Assembly (NCBI GenBank): GCA_022708385.1
Contig: JAKIYU010000186.1
Span: 1-5,472 of the forward strand
From: Bacteroidota bacterium
GTDB lineage: Bacteria > Bacteroidota > Bacteroidia > Bacteroidales > PXBB01
DNA length: 5,472 nt
Reading direction: 5' to 3'
Shown here: positions 1 to 5,472 of the stretch, piece after piece
How positions within the stretch are numbered: the first letter of the stretch is position 1
Layout: each line of letters starts with the position of its first letter
Position numbers and translations under genes: made by a program
Notes under the pieces: model-generated
The model's input: the letters and a program-made list of their open reading frames with translations, nothing else
The model's database searches: none
Told to the model about the DNA's origin: nothing

Positions 1-105
1 GAAGTGCTTTACATTCCCGCCTGCGGCCATGTGCCGCATTTCGAAGCCTCGGCAGTGGTACTGGATAAAATGAAAAAGTTTATTTCCAAAGTGTTAGAAA
101 TTTAG
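1..105 (+). CDS. C-terminal end of a probable alpha/beta hydrolase (5' partial)
   Basis: Frame 1 is open from the window edge to a TAG stop at 103-105 and gives 34 residues. The segment IPACGHVPHFEAS resembles the end of alpha/beta-hydrolase-fold enzymes, where a strand leads into G-H-x-P-H-x-E and the first His is the catalytic-triad histidine; here that would be the tenth visible residue. A final amphipathic helix, LDKMKKFISKVLEI, fits the same fold. The nucleophile serine and the acid residue lie upstream, outside the window, so the substrate cannot be named. The gene runs in the same direction as the acyl-CoA dehydrogenase, but 145 bases and a promoter candidate separate them, so they are probably separate units. 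The family call rests on one short motif. Confidence 0.6.
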   Translation, partial: EVLYIPACGHVPHFEASAVVLDKMKKFISKVLEI

Positions 106-146
106 CAAAAAAAATAAAGTGTATTTTTGATTTTTTAAATATTTTC

Positions 147-179
147 TTTGGGTTTGCTTCATTTTTTTTTATAGGTTTG
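147..179 (+). promoter_or_regulatory. Bacteroidota-type promoter upstream of the acyl-CoA dehydrogenase
   Basis: TTTG at 147-150 and TAGGTTTG at 172-179 are separated by 21 bases. This matches the known Bacteroides consensus of a -33 TTTG and a -7 TAnnTTTG with a spacer of about 19-21 bases. The -7 element matches at every fixed position. Transcription would start near 185-190, leaving an AT-rich leader of about 60-65 bases before the ATG at 251. A second TTTG at 153-156 is too close (15 bases) to be the preferred upstream element. The start site is inferred, not observed. Confidence 0.6.
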
Positions 180-250
180 TATTTTATATGAAGGCTCATT
201 TCGCTTAGTTTATTTTTAATTTACATAATATTAATTAAACATTTATAACT

Positions 251-1390
251 ATGAACTTTGAATTCACCGAAGAACAGAAAATGATTCAGCAAGCCGCTAA
301 AGATTTTGCTGAACGCGAATTACTGCACGATATTATTGAAAGAGATGCCAAAAGTATTTTCCCTGCCGACAGGATTAAGAAACTTGCTGAGTTAGGTTTC
401 CTGGGTATGATGACCGACCCCAAATACGACGGTGGCGGTATGGACACTATTTCTTATGTACTTGCCATGGAAGAAATTTCTAAAATTGACTCCTCAACTG
501 CAGTGGTCATGTCGGTTTGCAACTCCCTGGTTAACTGGGGGCTCGAAAACTTTGGCACCGAAGCACAAAAAGAAAAATATCTGAAACCGCTTGCCAGAGG
601 CGAAAAAATAGGCGCCTTCCTGCTTTCCGAACCCGAAGCCGGTTCCGACGCCACATCCCAACGAACCACAGCTGAAGATATGGGCGATTACTATCTCGTT
701 AACGGCACCAAAAACTGGATTACTAACGCCAACTGCGCTTCTACTTATCTCGTCATCGCTCAAACACACCCTGATAAAAAACACAAAGGTATAAATGCCC
801 TCATTGTTGACAAAGACACACCCGGAATCACACTCGGCCCCCACGAAGACAAAATGGGTATGCGCAGTTCCGATACACACTCTGTAATGTTTACTGATGT
901 TAAAGTGCCCAAAGAAAACCGCATTGGTGATGATGGCTTCGGCTTTACCTTTGCCATGAAAACCCTCGACGGCGGCCGTATCGGCATTGCCTCGCAGGCA
1001 CTGGGTATTGCTTCCGGCGCTTTCGAAAGAGCCCTGAAATATTCGCGCGAAAGAAAAGCCTTTGGCACCGAAATTTTTAACCACCAGGCTATTGCATTCA
1101 AATTAGCTGATATGGCTGTAAAAATTGAAAACGCCCGCAACCTCTGCCTGAAAGCCGCATGGCTCAAAGACCAGCACCAGCCTTATGGCGTGATGAGCGC
1201 TATGGCCAAACAATATTGCGCCGACATTGCCATGGAAGTGACTACCGAAGCTGTTCAGATTCACGGCGGCTATGGCTACGTAAGAGAATATCATGTTGAA
1301 CGTCTTATGCGCGAAGCCAAATTAACTCAAATTTATGAAGGAACTTCTGAAGTACAAAAAATTGTAATTTCGCGGTCGCTTTTGAAATAG
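251..1390 (+). CDS. Acyl-CoA dehydrogenase, short-chain/butyryl-CoA type
   Basis: This is an FAD flavoenzyme that oxidises an acyl-CoA to the trans-2-enoyl-CoA and hands electrons to ETF; it is cytoplasmic, with no signal peptide. At 379 residues it has the normal family length. The N-terminal helical domain covers about residues 1-115, the middle beta domain about 116-230, and the C-terminal helical domain the rest. The first family signature is LLSEPEAGSDATS (124-136). The second, beginning QIHGGYGYVREYHVER (336-351), matches the known pattern fully. The catalytic base is Glu363 in IYEGTSE, the position used by short-chain and butyryl-CoA dehydrogenases. The segment LDGGRIGIASQALGIA (239-254) is also typical of that branch. 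ATG 251 is the first start after an in-frame TAA at 236-238. There is no Shine-Dalgarno sequence, only an AT-rich leader. The gene lies upstream of etfBA, its likely electron acceptor, but 292 bases away. Exact chain-length preference cannot be read from the sequence; direct reduction of crotonyl-CoA in the reverse direction is possible. Confidence 0.95.
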   Translation: MNFEFTEEQKMIQQAAKDFAERELLHDIIERDAKSIFPADRIKKLAELGFLGMMTDPKYDGGGMDTISYVLAMEEISKIDSSTAVVMSVCNSLVNWGLENFGTEAQKEKYLKPLARGEKIGAFLLSEPEAGSDATSQRTTAEDMGDYYLVNGTKNWITNANCASTYLVIAQTHPDKKHKGINALIVDKDTPGITLGPHEDKMGMRSSDTHSVMFTDVKVPKENRIGDDGFGFTFAMKTLDGGRIGIASQALGIASGAFERALKYSRERKAFGTEIFNHQAIAFKLADMAVKIENARNLCLKAAWLKDQHQPYGVMSAMAKQYCADIAMEVTTEAVQIHGGYGYVREYHVERLMREAKLTQIYEGTSEVQKIVISRSLLK

Positions 1391-1588
1391 AAAGATGAAG
1401 GAATGTAATGAATTGCAAAATACAAAATTTAAAATGCAAATTATAAAATGAAGTTTTAGAATTTCTCTTTAACGAATCTAAAGTATTGGCAAATATTACT
1501 GCAAAATCAATTGTAACAGCAAAGTTGAAAAACAATAAAAAAGAAACATAAGTATTTAAGTTGAGCCATCATACTTTTATATTCCCAT

Positions 1589-1620
1589 TTTGAATTTCCC
1601 ATTTTGCTATTTTCATTTTG
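1589..1620 (+). promoter_or_regulatory. Weak promoter candidate for the etfBA-xseAB genes
   Basis: TTTG at 1589-1592 is followed 20 bases later by TCATTTTG at 1613-1620, which differs from the Bacteroidota -7 form TAnnTTTG at one base. Transcription would begin near 1627, about 55 bases before the etfB ATG. The region repeats the ATTTTG unit three times, so the match may be chance. It is listed because the 292-base gap upstream suggests that etfB needs its own promoter. Confidence 0.3.
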
Positions 1621-1623
1621 AAT

Positions 1624-1667
1624 TAATAAACAATCTATTTAAAATTTTATTAAATAATAAACAATCT
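1624..1667. repeat. 13-base direct repeat upstream of etfB
   Basis: TAATAAACAATCT occurs exactly at 1624-1636 and again at 1655-1667, a period of 31 bases, which is close to three helical turns. The second copy ends 15 bases before the etfB ATG at 1683. Both copies sit in the likely leader or start region, so they could bind a regulator on one DNA face or be a simple local duplication. The sequence is AT-rich, which lowers its significance. Confidence 0.5.
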
Positions 1668-1682
1668 TAAAATATTATCTCT

Positions 1683-2429
1683 ATGAAAATTCTTATCTGT
1701 ATCAGCAACGTGCCCGATACAACAACAAAAATTAAATTTGTGAACAACAATACGACGTTCGACAAAAGCGGTGTGCAATGGATTATTAACCCCTGGGATG
1801 AACTGGCTCTTACAAGGGTACTTGACCTCAAAGATGCACAGGCAGGTATTGAAAGCGTAACCGTTATGAATGTCGGGCTTGCCGATGCTGAACCTACCAT
1901 TCGTAAAGCTTTGGCTATCGGCGCCGACAAAGCTATTCGCATCAATGCCGACCCTGTAGATTCTTTCCAGGTGGCTTCGCTGTTGGCCGATGCTATTAAA
2001 AAAGACCCTTATGATATTGTTCTTTGTGGCATTGAATCGTGCGACTATAACGGCGCCTCTGTTGGGGGCATGCTGGCTGAACTTCTCGATATGCCTTCCG
2101 TTTCGGCTATTTCTTTCCTGAATATAGCCGGCGGAAAAGTAGAGCTTAAACGCGAAATTGACGGCGGACAGGAAAGTATTGAAATAGCTACACCTTTTGT
2201 GGGCATTGTACAAAAAGGAATTGCAAAAGATCCGCGTATTCCCAATATGCGGGGTATTATGATGGCTAAAACAAAACCACTTCAGGTACTTGAACCTTCT
2301 GCTGCCAATACGCTGACCTCTGTCGGAAGTTTCGACCTCCCCAAAGCCAAGGCCGCCTGCAAAAAAATTGACCCTGATAACGTCAAAGAACTGGTGCGTC
2401 TGCTTCACTACGAAGCTAAACTTATTTAA
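1683..2429 (+). CDS. etfB: Electron transfer flavoprotein beta subunit
   Basis: EtfB pairs with EtfA to form the soluble heterodimer that takes electrons from acyl-CoA dehydrogenases. The 248-residue length is normal for the family. It begins MKILICISNVPDTTTKIKF, the usual first strand of the adenine-nucleotide alpha-hydrolase-like fold. VGLADAEPTIRKALAIGADKAIRI (64-87) and the DIVLCGIES segment (111-119) form the nucleotide-binding core, followed by DYNGASVGGMLAELLDMP (121-138). KREIDGGQESIEIATP (156-171) corresponds to the EtfB family signature region. The partner-recognition loop follows at about 183-205, and a C-terminal arm that wraps EtfA runs from about 206 to the end. ATG 1683 is the first start after an in-frame TAA at 1668-1670. 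The leader is AT-rich without a Shine-Dalgarno sequence. It is 34 bases upstream of etfA. In classical ETF this subunit holds AMP, in bifurcating ETF a second FAD; I could not decide between them. Confidence 0.94.
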   Translation: MKILICISNVPDTTTKIKFVNNNTTFDKSGVQWIINPWDELALTRVLDLKDAQAGIESVTVMNVGLADAEPTIRKALAIGADKAIRINADPVDSFQVASLLADAIKKDPYDIVLCGIESCDYNGASVGGMLAELLDMPSVSAISFLNIAGGKVELKREIDGGQESIEIATPFVGIVQKGIAKDPRIPNMRGIMMAKTKPLQVLEPSAANTLTSVGSFDLPKAKAACKKIDPDNVKELVRLLHYEAKLI

Positions 2430-2463
2430 TTCCTATTGTTAAACATTTAAAATTAGTTATAAA

Positions 2464-3435
2464 ATGTCAGTATTAGTATATACCGAAAACTGGGATGGAA
2501 AGTTCAAAAAGTTATCCTTTGAATTAGTTTCCTATGCCCACGAAATTGCAAAAATGTTAAATACGCAGACGGTAGTCCTTTCTATCGGGAATGTCGCCCA
2601 TGATGAACTTCAGAAATTAGGAACCTATGGCGCGTCAACGGTAATGTCGGTTGACAATGACTGCTGCAAAAATCTCGACAACCAGGTTTACAGCCATATC
2701 ATTACACAGGCCGCTTCGAAAGCCGATGCCAACATCATTATTTTAGCACACAATAATATAGGTAAAGCCCTTGCCCCTCGCCTTTCTGTAAGGTTAAAGG
2801 CCGGTTTGGCCACAGGTGTTTTATCGCTACCCCAAAGTATTGAGCCTTTTACCATAACACGAAAAGTTTTTACTTCAAAAGCCATAGCAAATATTATTAT
2901 CAACACACCTGTAAAAATTGTAACCCTTTTACAAAATTCTTTTGGTATTCACGAAAATCAGGCTGCAGTCCAAATTGAAACTTTCAACCCTGATTTAAGC
3001 GCTGTTACAGCAAAAACTGTTATCAAAGAAGTAAATAAGGTAACCGGCAAATTATTACTTACCGATGCCGAAATTGTAGTATCGGGTGGAAGGGGTATGA
3101 AAGGCCCCGAAAACTGGGGTGGTATTGAAGAACTGGCCGCCTTGCTCGGCGCTGCCACAGCATGCTCAAGACCTGTTTCCGACGAAGGGTGGAGGCCTCA
3201 CAGTGAACATACTGGCCAAACAGGTAAAATAATTGCGCCCGACCTGTATATTGCCCTCGGCATCTCCGGTGCCATTCAGCACCTGGGTGGCGTAAGCGGC
3301 TCCAAATGCATTGTAGCCGTTAACAAAGACCCCGATGCCCCTATTTTTGAAGCAGCCGACTATGGTATTGTTGGAGATGTGATGAAAGTGTTGCCTGAAT
3401 TTATTGCAGCTGTTAAAGAAATAAAACAAAGCTAA
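2464..3435 (+). CDS. etfA: Electron transfer flavoprotein alpha subunit
   Basis: EtfA carries the FAD that shuttles electrons from the dehydrogenase to the respiratory chain, usually through ETF:quinone oxidoreductase, which is not in this window. The 323 residues are normal length. Residues 1 to about 190 form the N-terminal domain. The C-terminal FAD domain begins near 200 with DAEIVVSGGRGMKGPENW. It continues with ATACSRPVSDEGW (231-243), HTGQTGKIIAPDLYIALGIS (249-268) and GAIQHLGG (269-276), then IVAVNKDPDAPIF (283-295). Residues expected to contact FAD are present: Arg236, Gln252-Thr253, Ser268, His273 and Asn287. The usual Met of the Q-H-x-x-G-M signature is Gly-Val here (276-277), a mild change. 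There is no C-terminal extension or ferredoxin domain. The gene sits 34 bases after etfB and 28 bases before xseA, consistent with one transcript. Confidence 0.95.
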   Translation: MSVLVYTENWDGKFKKLSFELVSYAHEIAKMLNTQTVVLSIGNVAHDELQKLGTYGASTVMSVDNDCCKNLDNQVYSHIITQAASKADANIIILAHNNIGKALAPRLSVRLKAGLATGVLSLPQSIEPFTITRKVFTSKAIANIIINTPVKIVTLLQNSFGIHENQAAVQIETFNPDLSAVTAKTVIKEVNKVTGKLLLTDAEIVVSGGRGMKGPENWGGIEELAALLGAATACSRPVSDEGWRPHSEHTGQTGKIIAPDLYIALGISGAIQHLGGVSGSKCIVAVNKDPDAPIFEAADYGIVGDVMKVLPEFIAAVKEIKQS

Positions 3436-3463
3436 ACCCTCGTTTTCGTATTGATTTTATTTA

Positions 3464-4885
3464 ATGCCTGAAAAATTTAATGATAGGGTTGTCTTTTCTT
3501 TGTCCGAAGTGGCACAGAGTGTTCAAAAAACACTGCTGCAACGCTATTCAAGTACATTTTGGGTAAAGGCGGAAATGAACAAACTCAATTATTATCATTA
3601 TTCCGGTCATTGCTACCCCGAACTGGTCGAAAAAAAAGACGGCAAAATAATAGCTCAGTTCAAATCGACGCTTTGGAAAGACGACTACGAAACAATAAAC
3701 AATAACTTCCTGCATATTTTAAAAGAGCCACTCAAGGATAGCATTAAAATATTGTTTTCGGCCAAAATCACTTACGATGCAGTCTATGGGCTTTCTCTCA
3801 GGATAACCGACATTGATCCATCTTTTACTCTTGGTGACCTCGAGCGCGAAAAACAGGAAACTATTGCCAGGCTGCGTACAGAGAACCTTTTTACCCTTAA
3901 CAAACAACAAACTTTTCCGCTTCTTCCACAGCGTATTGCCGTTATCTCAGTAGAAACCAGTAAGGGTTACGCCGATTTTCTAAAAATATGCAGCCAGAAT
4001 CCCTGGGGTTATGCCTTTTTTCATTTTCTCTTTCCATCTCTTCTCCAAGGCGAAAAAGCTGTTGATTCTATCATAAATCAGTTGAGCAGAATACGCCGTG
4101 TAAAACACCATTTCGATGTGGTGGTTATTGTGCGGGGCGGAGGCGGCGATGTGGGGCTGTCGTGTTACAACAATTATAAACTTGCCCGCGAAATAGCCTG
4201 TTTTCCCCTGCCTGTAATCACTGGCATAGGGCACGCTACAAACGAAACTGTGGTGGAAATGGTGGCTTACCGCAACCTGATAACACCCACCAAATCGGCC
4301 GAATTTCTTATCCAGGCTTTTCACAACTTCTCAGTGCCCGTGAACAAAGCGACAGATACTATTAAGCAATTTGCGCTCGGTTTCATCAATGAACAAAAAT
4401 ACAAATGGCTTCATACCAGCCGTTACCTCCGATCGGTAGCCATTAATGCCTTGCAAACGCATCATACTTTTATCGGCAACTTCAGGCAAACCATTACCAT
4501 GCGCTCTATTTTCTATATTTCAAACAATAAAAGTCAGTTAATACAATATGGCCAGTCAGTTTTCAAAGGCACAAAAAATACTTTATTAAACAGTTCTAAA
4601 TTTATCGGTTTAACTTTAACAAGTCTTAAAAAATCACATATAAATTTTCATTTGTCCCATCAGAACGCCCTGTTATCTATACAAAAACATATCAACGCAC
4701 TTGACCCCGTAAACGTCCTTAAAAGAGGCTACAGCATCAGCTATTACAAAGGCAAAATCATCAGAAAATATACCGACTTAAAAAAGGACGACACCATTAC
4801 CACCGTTTTGTATGACGGTACCTTAAAAAGTAAAATTATTTCAACCCAAAAAAGCCACACTAATGACCCTGAAAATAAGTTATGA
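3464..4885 (+). CDS. xseA: Exonuclease VII large subunit
   Basis: XseA is the catalytic subunit of exonuclease VII, which degrades single-stranded DNA from both ends and acts in DNA repair. Its 473 residues compare with about 456 in E. coli. Residues 1-120 form the OB-fold DNA-binding domain (FSLSEVAQSVQKTL, FWVKAEM, and ITDIDPSFTLGDLE at 114-127). The catalytic domain spans about 130-285, with RIAVISVETSKGYADFL (157-173), VIVRGGGGDVGLS (221-233) and VITGIGHATNETVVEMVA (251-268), followed by the TPT segment (274-276). Residues 285-410 are a long, poorly conserved helical region that in this family binds the small subunits. PVNVLKRGYSIS (415-426) is the usual C-terminal signature. Asp171, Arg224 and His257 align with E. 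coli catalytic residues, but Asn260 replaces Asp. ATG 3464 is the first start after an in-frame TGA at 3452-3454. The leader lacks a Shine-Dalgarno sequence. The 3' end overlaps xseB. Confidence 0.95.
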   Translation: MPEKFNDRVVFSLSEVAQSVQKTLLQRYSSTFWVKAEMNKLNYYHYSGHCYPELVEKKDGKIIAQFKSTLWKDDYETINNNFLHILKEPLKDSIKILFSAKITYDAVYGLSLRITDIDPSFTLGDLEREKQETIARLRTENLFTLNKQQTFPLLPQRIAVISVETSKGYADFLKICSQNPWGYAFFHFLFPSLLQGEKAVDSIINQLSRIRRVKHHFDVVVIVRGGGGDVGLSCYNNYKLAREIACFPLPVITGIGHATNETVVEMVAYRNLITPTKSAEFLIQAFHNFSVPVNKATDTIKQFALGFINEQKYKWLHTSRYLRSVAINALQTHHTFIGNFRQTITMRSIFYISNNKSQLIQYGQSVFKGTKNTLLNSSKFIGLTLTSLKKSHINFHLSHQNALLSIQKHINALDPVNVLKRGYSISYYKGKIIRKYTDLKKDDTITTVLYDGTLKSKIISTQKSHTNDPENKL

Positions 4886-5090
4886 AGAAGCTTTCAACGA
4901 ACTTCAAAGCATTGTAGAAGAAATCGAAAACGGAGAAATCTCTGTTGATGCCCTTTCGGAAAAGGTTAAACGGGCTGCGATGCTAATAAAGATATGCAAA
5001 ACCAAACTCTCAACAACCGAAGAGGATGTCAATAAAATTTTGAAGGAGCTCGAAAATTACACGCCCGATGCCGAACCTGCAGAGGAATAA
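4863..5090 (+). CDS. xseB: Exonuclease VII small subunit
   Basis: XseB is the small helical subunit; several copies bind the helical region of one XseA and are needed for a soluble, properly controlled nuclease. The 75 residues match the family length (about 80 in E. coli). The core is two helices: YEEAFNELQSIVEEIENGEI (7-26), with the conserved L-x-x-I-V-x-x-I-E-x-G pattern, and LSEKVKRAAMLIKICKTKL (31-49). An acidic tail ends in PAEE. The ATG at 4863 lies inside xseA, 23 bases before the end of the xseA stop codon and in a different frame, so translation is probably coupled to xseA. This start is preferred because it leaves the usual short lead before the Y-E-E-A-F motif. The gene ends 19 bases from the end of the convergent gene. 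Confidence 0.93.
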   Translation: MTLKISYEEAFNELQSIVEEIENGEISVDALSEKVKRAAMLIKICKTKLSTTEEDVNKILKELENYTPDAEPAEE

Positions 5091-5109
5091 GACCTAAAGT
5101 CGTTAAAAT

Positions 5110-5472
5110 TTATTTTATCAGTGTAACGCTGCCTATATATACATGCTTGGGGCCACCATCCATTTCGCGCAGATTGACCCTATACACATAAACGCCCACA
5201 ACAATATCGTCTCTTGTGCCTCTATTGTATTTAGTGCCGTTCCATGGTTCCTTAGCCTGGCGCCCGTTCCACTCAGAAGTGTGATACATAATATCGCCCC
5301 AGCGGTCGAATATATACATTTCGAAACTTGTCGGGTCAACATTTTGGCCAATGGGTGAAAAACCGTCGTTAAGGCCGTCTTCGTCGGGTGTAAAAGCATT
5401 CGGAAAATAAACAGTAAATTCATCAACCACTTTTACAGTACCGGTCACTGTATCTGAGCATCCATTGATATC
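5110..5472 (-). CDS. C-terminal part of a type IX secretion (type B) cargo protein with CHU_C sorting domain (5' partial)
   Basis: The minus-strand frame is open from the right window edge to TAA at 5112-5110 and gives 120 residues. The first fifteen or so (GCSDTVTGTVKVVD) look like the end of a PKD or Ig-like repeat. Then comes the gliding-motility-associated C-terminal domain: FTVYFPNAFTPDEDGLNDGF (19-38), FEMYIFDRWGDIMYHTSEW (50-68), PWNGTKYNRGT (76-86) and VGVYVYRVN (92-100), ending HVYIGSVTLIK. This domain is the type B signal for export by the type IX system and attachment to, or release from, the cell surface. The GTG at 5448 is internal; the reading frame continues without a stop to the edge, so the true start lies well outside. 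The function of the exported part, perhaps an adhesin or a large repeat protein, cannot be known from here. It points at xseB and is unlikely to share regulation with it. Confidence 0.9.
   Translation of the reverse strand, partial: DINGCSDTVTGTVKVVDEFTVYFPNAFTPDEDGLNDGFSPIGQNVDPTSFEMYIFDRWGDIMYHTSEWNGRQAKEPWNGTKYNRGTRDDIVVGVYVYRVNLREMDGGPKHVYIGSVTLIK

Larger units (their letters stand above)
1391..1682. other. AT-rich intergenic spacer with degenerate repeats
   Basis: These 292 bases between the dehydrogenase and etfB hold no convincing gene. The left part (about 1405-1450) is built from variants of AAAATG and TACAAAAT. The right part (about 1581-1624) is built from CCATTTTG and ATTTTGAATT variants, roughly the reverse complement of the left. 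Between them, an open frame on the plus strand at 1447-1548 gives 34 codons that read like protein but has no start codon and ends at TAA 1549-1551. A 13-base direct repeat and a weak promoter candidate lie near etfB. No G/C-rich terminator hairpin follows the dehydrogenase stop. Confidence 0.6.

Noticed and set aside
107..140. A-rich/T-rich hairpin after the first gene (AAAAATA at 110-116 with TATTTTT at 122-128) followed by T runs
   Set aside because: The stem is only A-T pairs and weak. It could act as a poor terminator, but any AT-rich gap of this kind would give a similar match.
494..1084. Minus-strand open frame of 196 codons inside the acyl-CoA dehydrogenase gene
   Set aside because: It lies wholly antisense to a gene with strong family signatures, and its translation has no recognisable motif.
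1305..1535. Minus-strand open frame of 76 codons spanning the end of the dehydrogenase and the spacer
   Set aside because: It has no family resemblance, a low-complexity composition from AT-rich repeats, and half of it is antisense to a real gene.
1650..2408. Minus-strand open frame of 252 codons covering almost all of etfB
   Set aside because: It is antisense to etfB, whose protein is clearly recognisable. The translation is rich in Phe, Asn, His and Arg, as expected from reading a coding strand backwards.
5119..5131. Small hairpin CAGTG-TAA-CGCTG near the convergent gene ends
   Set aside because: The stem is five pairs with one wobble on the plus strand and a mismatch on the minus strand, with no following T run. 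It lies inside the last codons of the minus-strand gene.
5143..5358. Plus-strand open frame of 71 codons opposite the type IX sorting domain
   Set aside because: It is the antisense of a well-conserved domain and has no recognisable features.
5110..5448. Reading the minus-strand gene as a complete 112-residue protein starting at GTG 5448
   Set aside because: The frame stays open to the window edge and the upstream residues look like part of a preceding repeat domain. Sorting domains of this type occur at the end of larger secreted proteins.

Overview
The window comes from a Bacteroidota (Bacteroidetes) chromosome. Three things point there. A type IX secretion sorting domain of the gliding-motility (CHU_C) type lies at the right edge. 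A promoter of the TTTG / TAnnTTTG form lies upstream of the acyl-CoA dehydrogenase. The start codons have A/T-rich leaders without a Shine-Dalgarno sequence. I cannot place it below phylum.

Layout, left to right. Positions 1-105 hold the last 34 codons of a plus-strand gene, probably an alpha/beta hydrolase. After a 145-base AT-rich gap with a good promoter comes an acyl-CoA dehydrogenase of the short-chain/butyryl type (251-1390). A 292-base AT-rich, repeat-like spacer follows (1391-1682). Then come four closely packed plus-strand genes: etfB (1683-2429), etfA (2464-3435), xseA (3464-4885) and xseB (4863-5090). The last two overlap by 23 bases. A minus-strand gene converges on xseB with a 19-base gap and runs off the right edge; its visible part is the C-terminal secretion signal of a large exported protein (5110-5472).

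Two functions are present. The dehydrogenase and the two ETF subunits form one electron path: acyl-CoA oxidation passes electrons to the FAD of EtfAB, which passes them on to the quinone pool or another acceptor outside this window. XseA and XseB are the two subunits of exonuclease VII, a single-strand DNA nuclease, and are probably cotranscribed with etfBA only because of their position.

Nothing here looks like an undescribed system. No tRNA, rRNA, CRISPR array, transposase or phage gene was seen. The points most worth checking are an Asp-to-Asn change at a reported catalytic position of XseA, the altered partner-recognition loop of EtfB, and the repeat-like spacer between the dehydrogenase and etfB.
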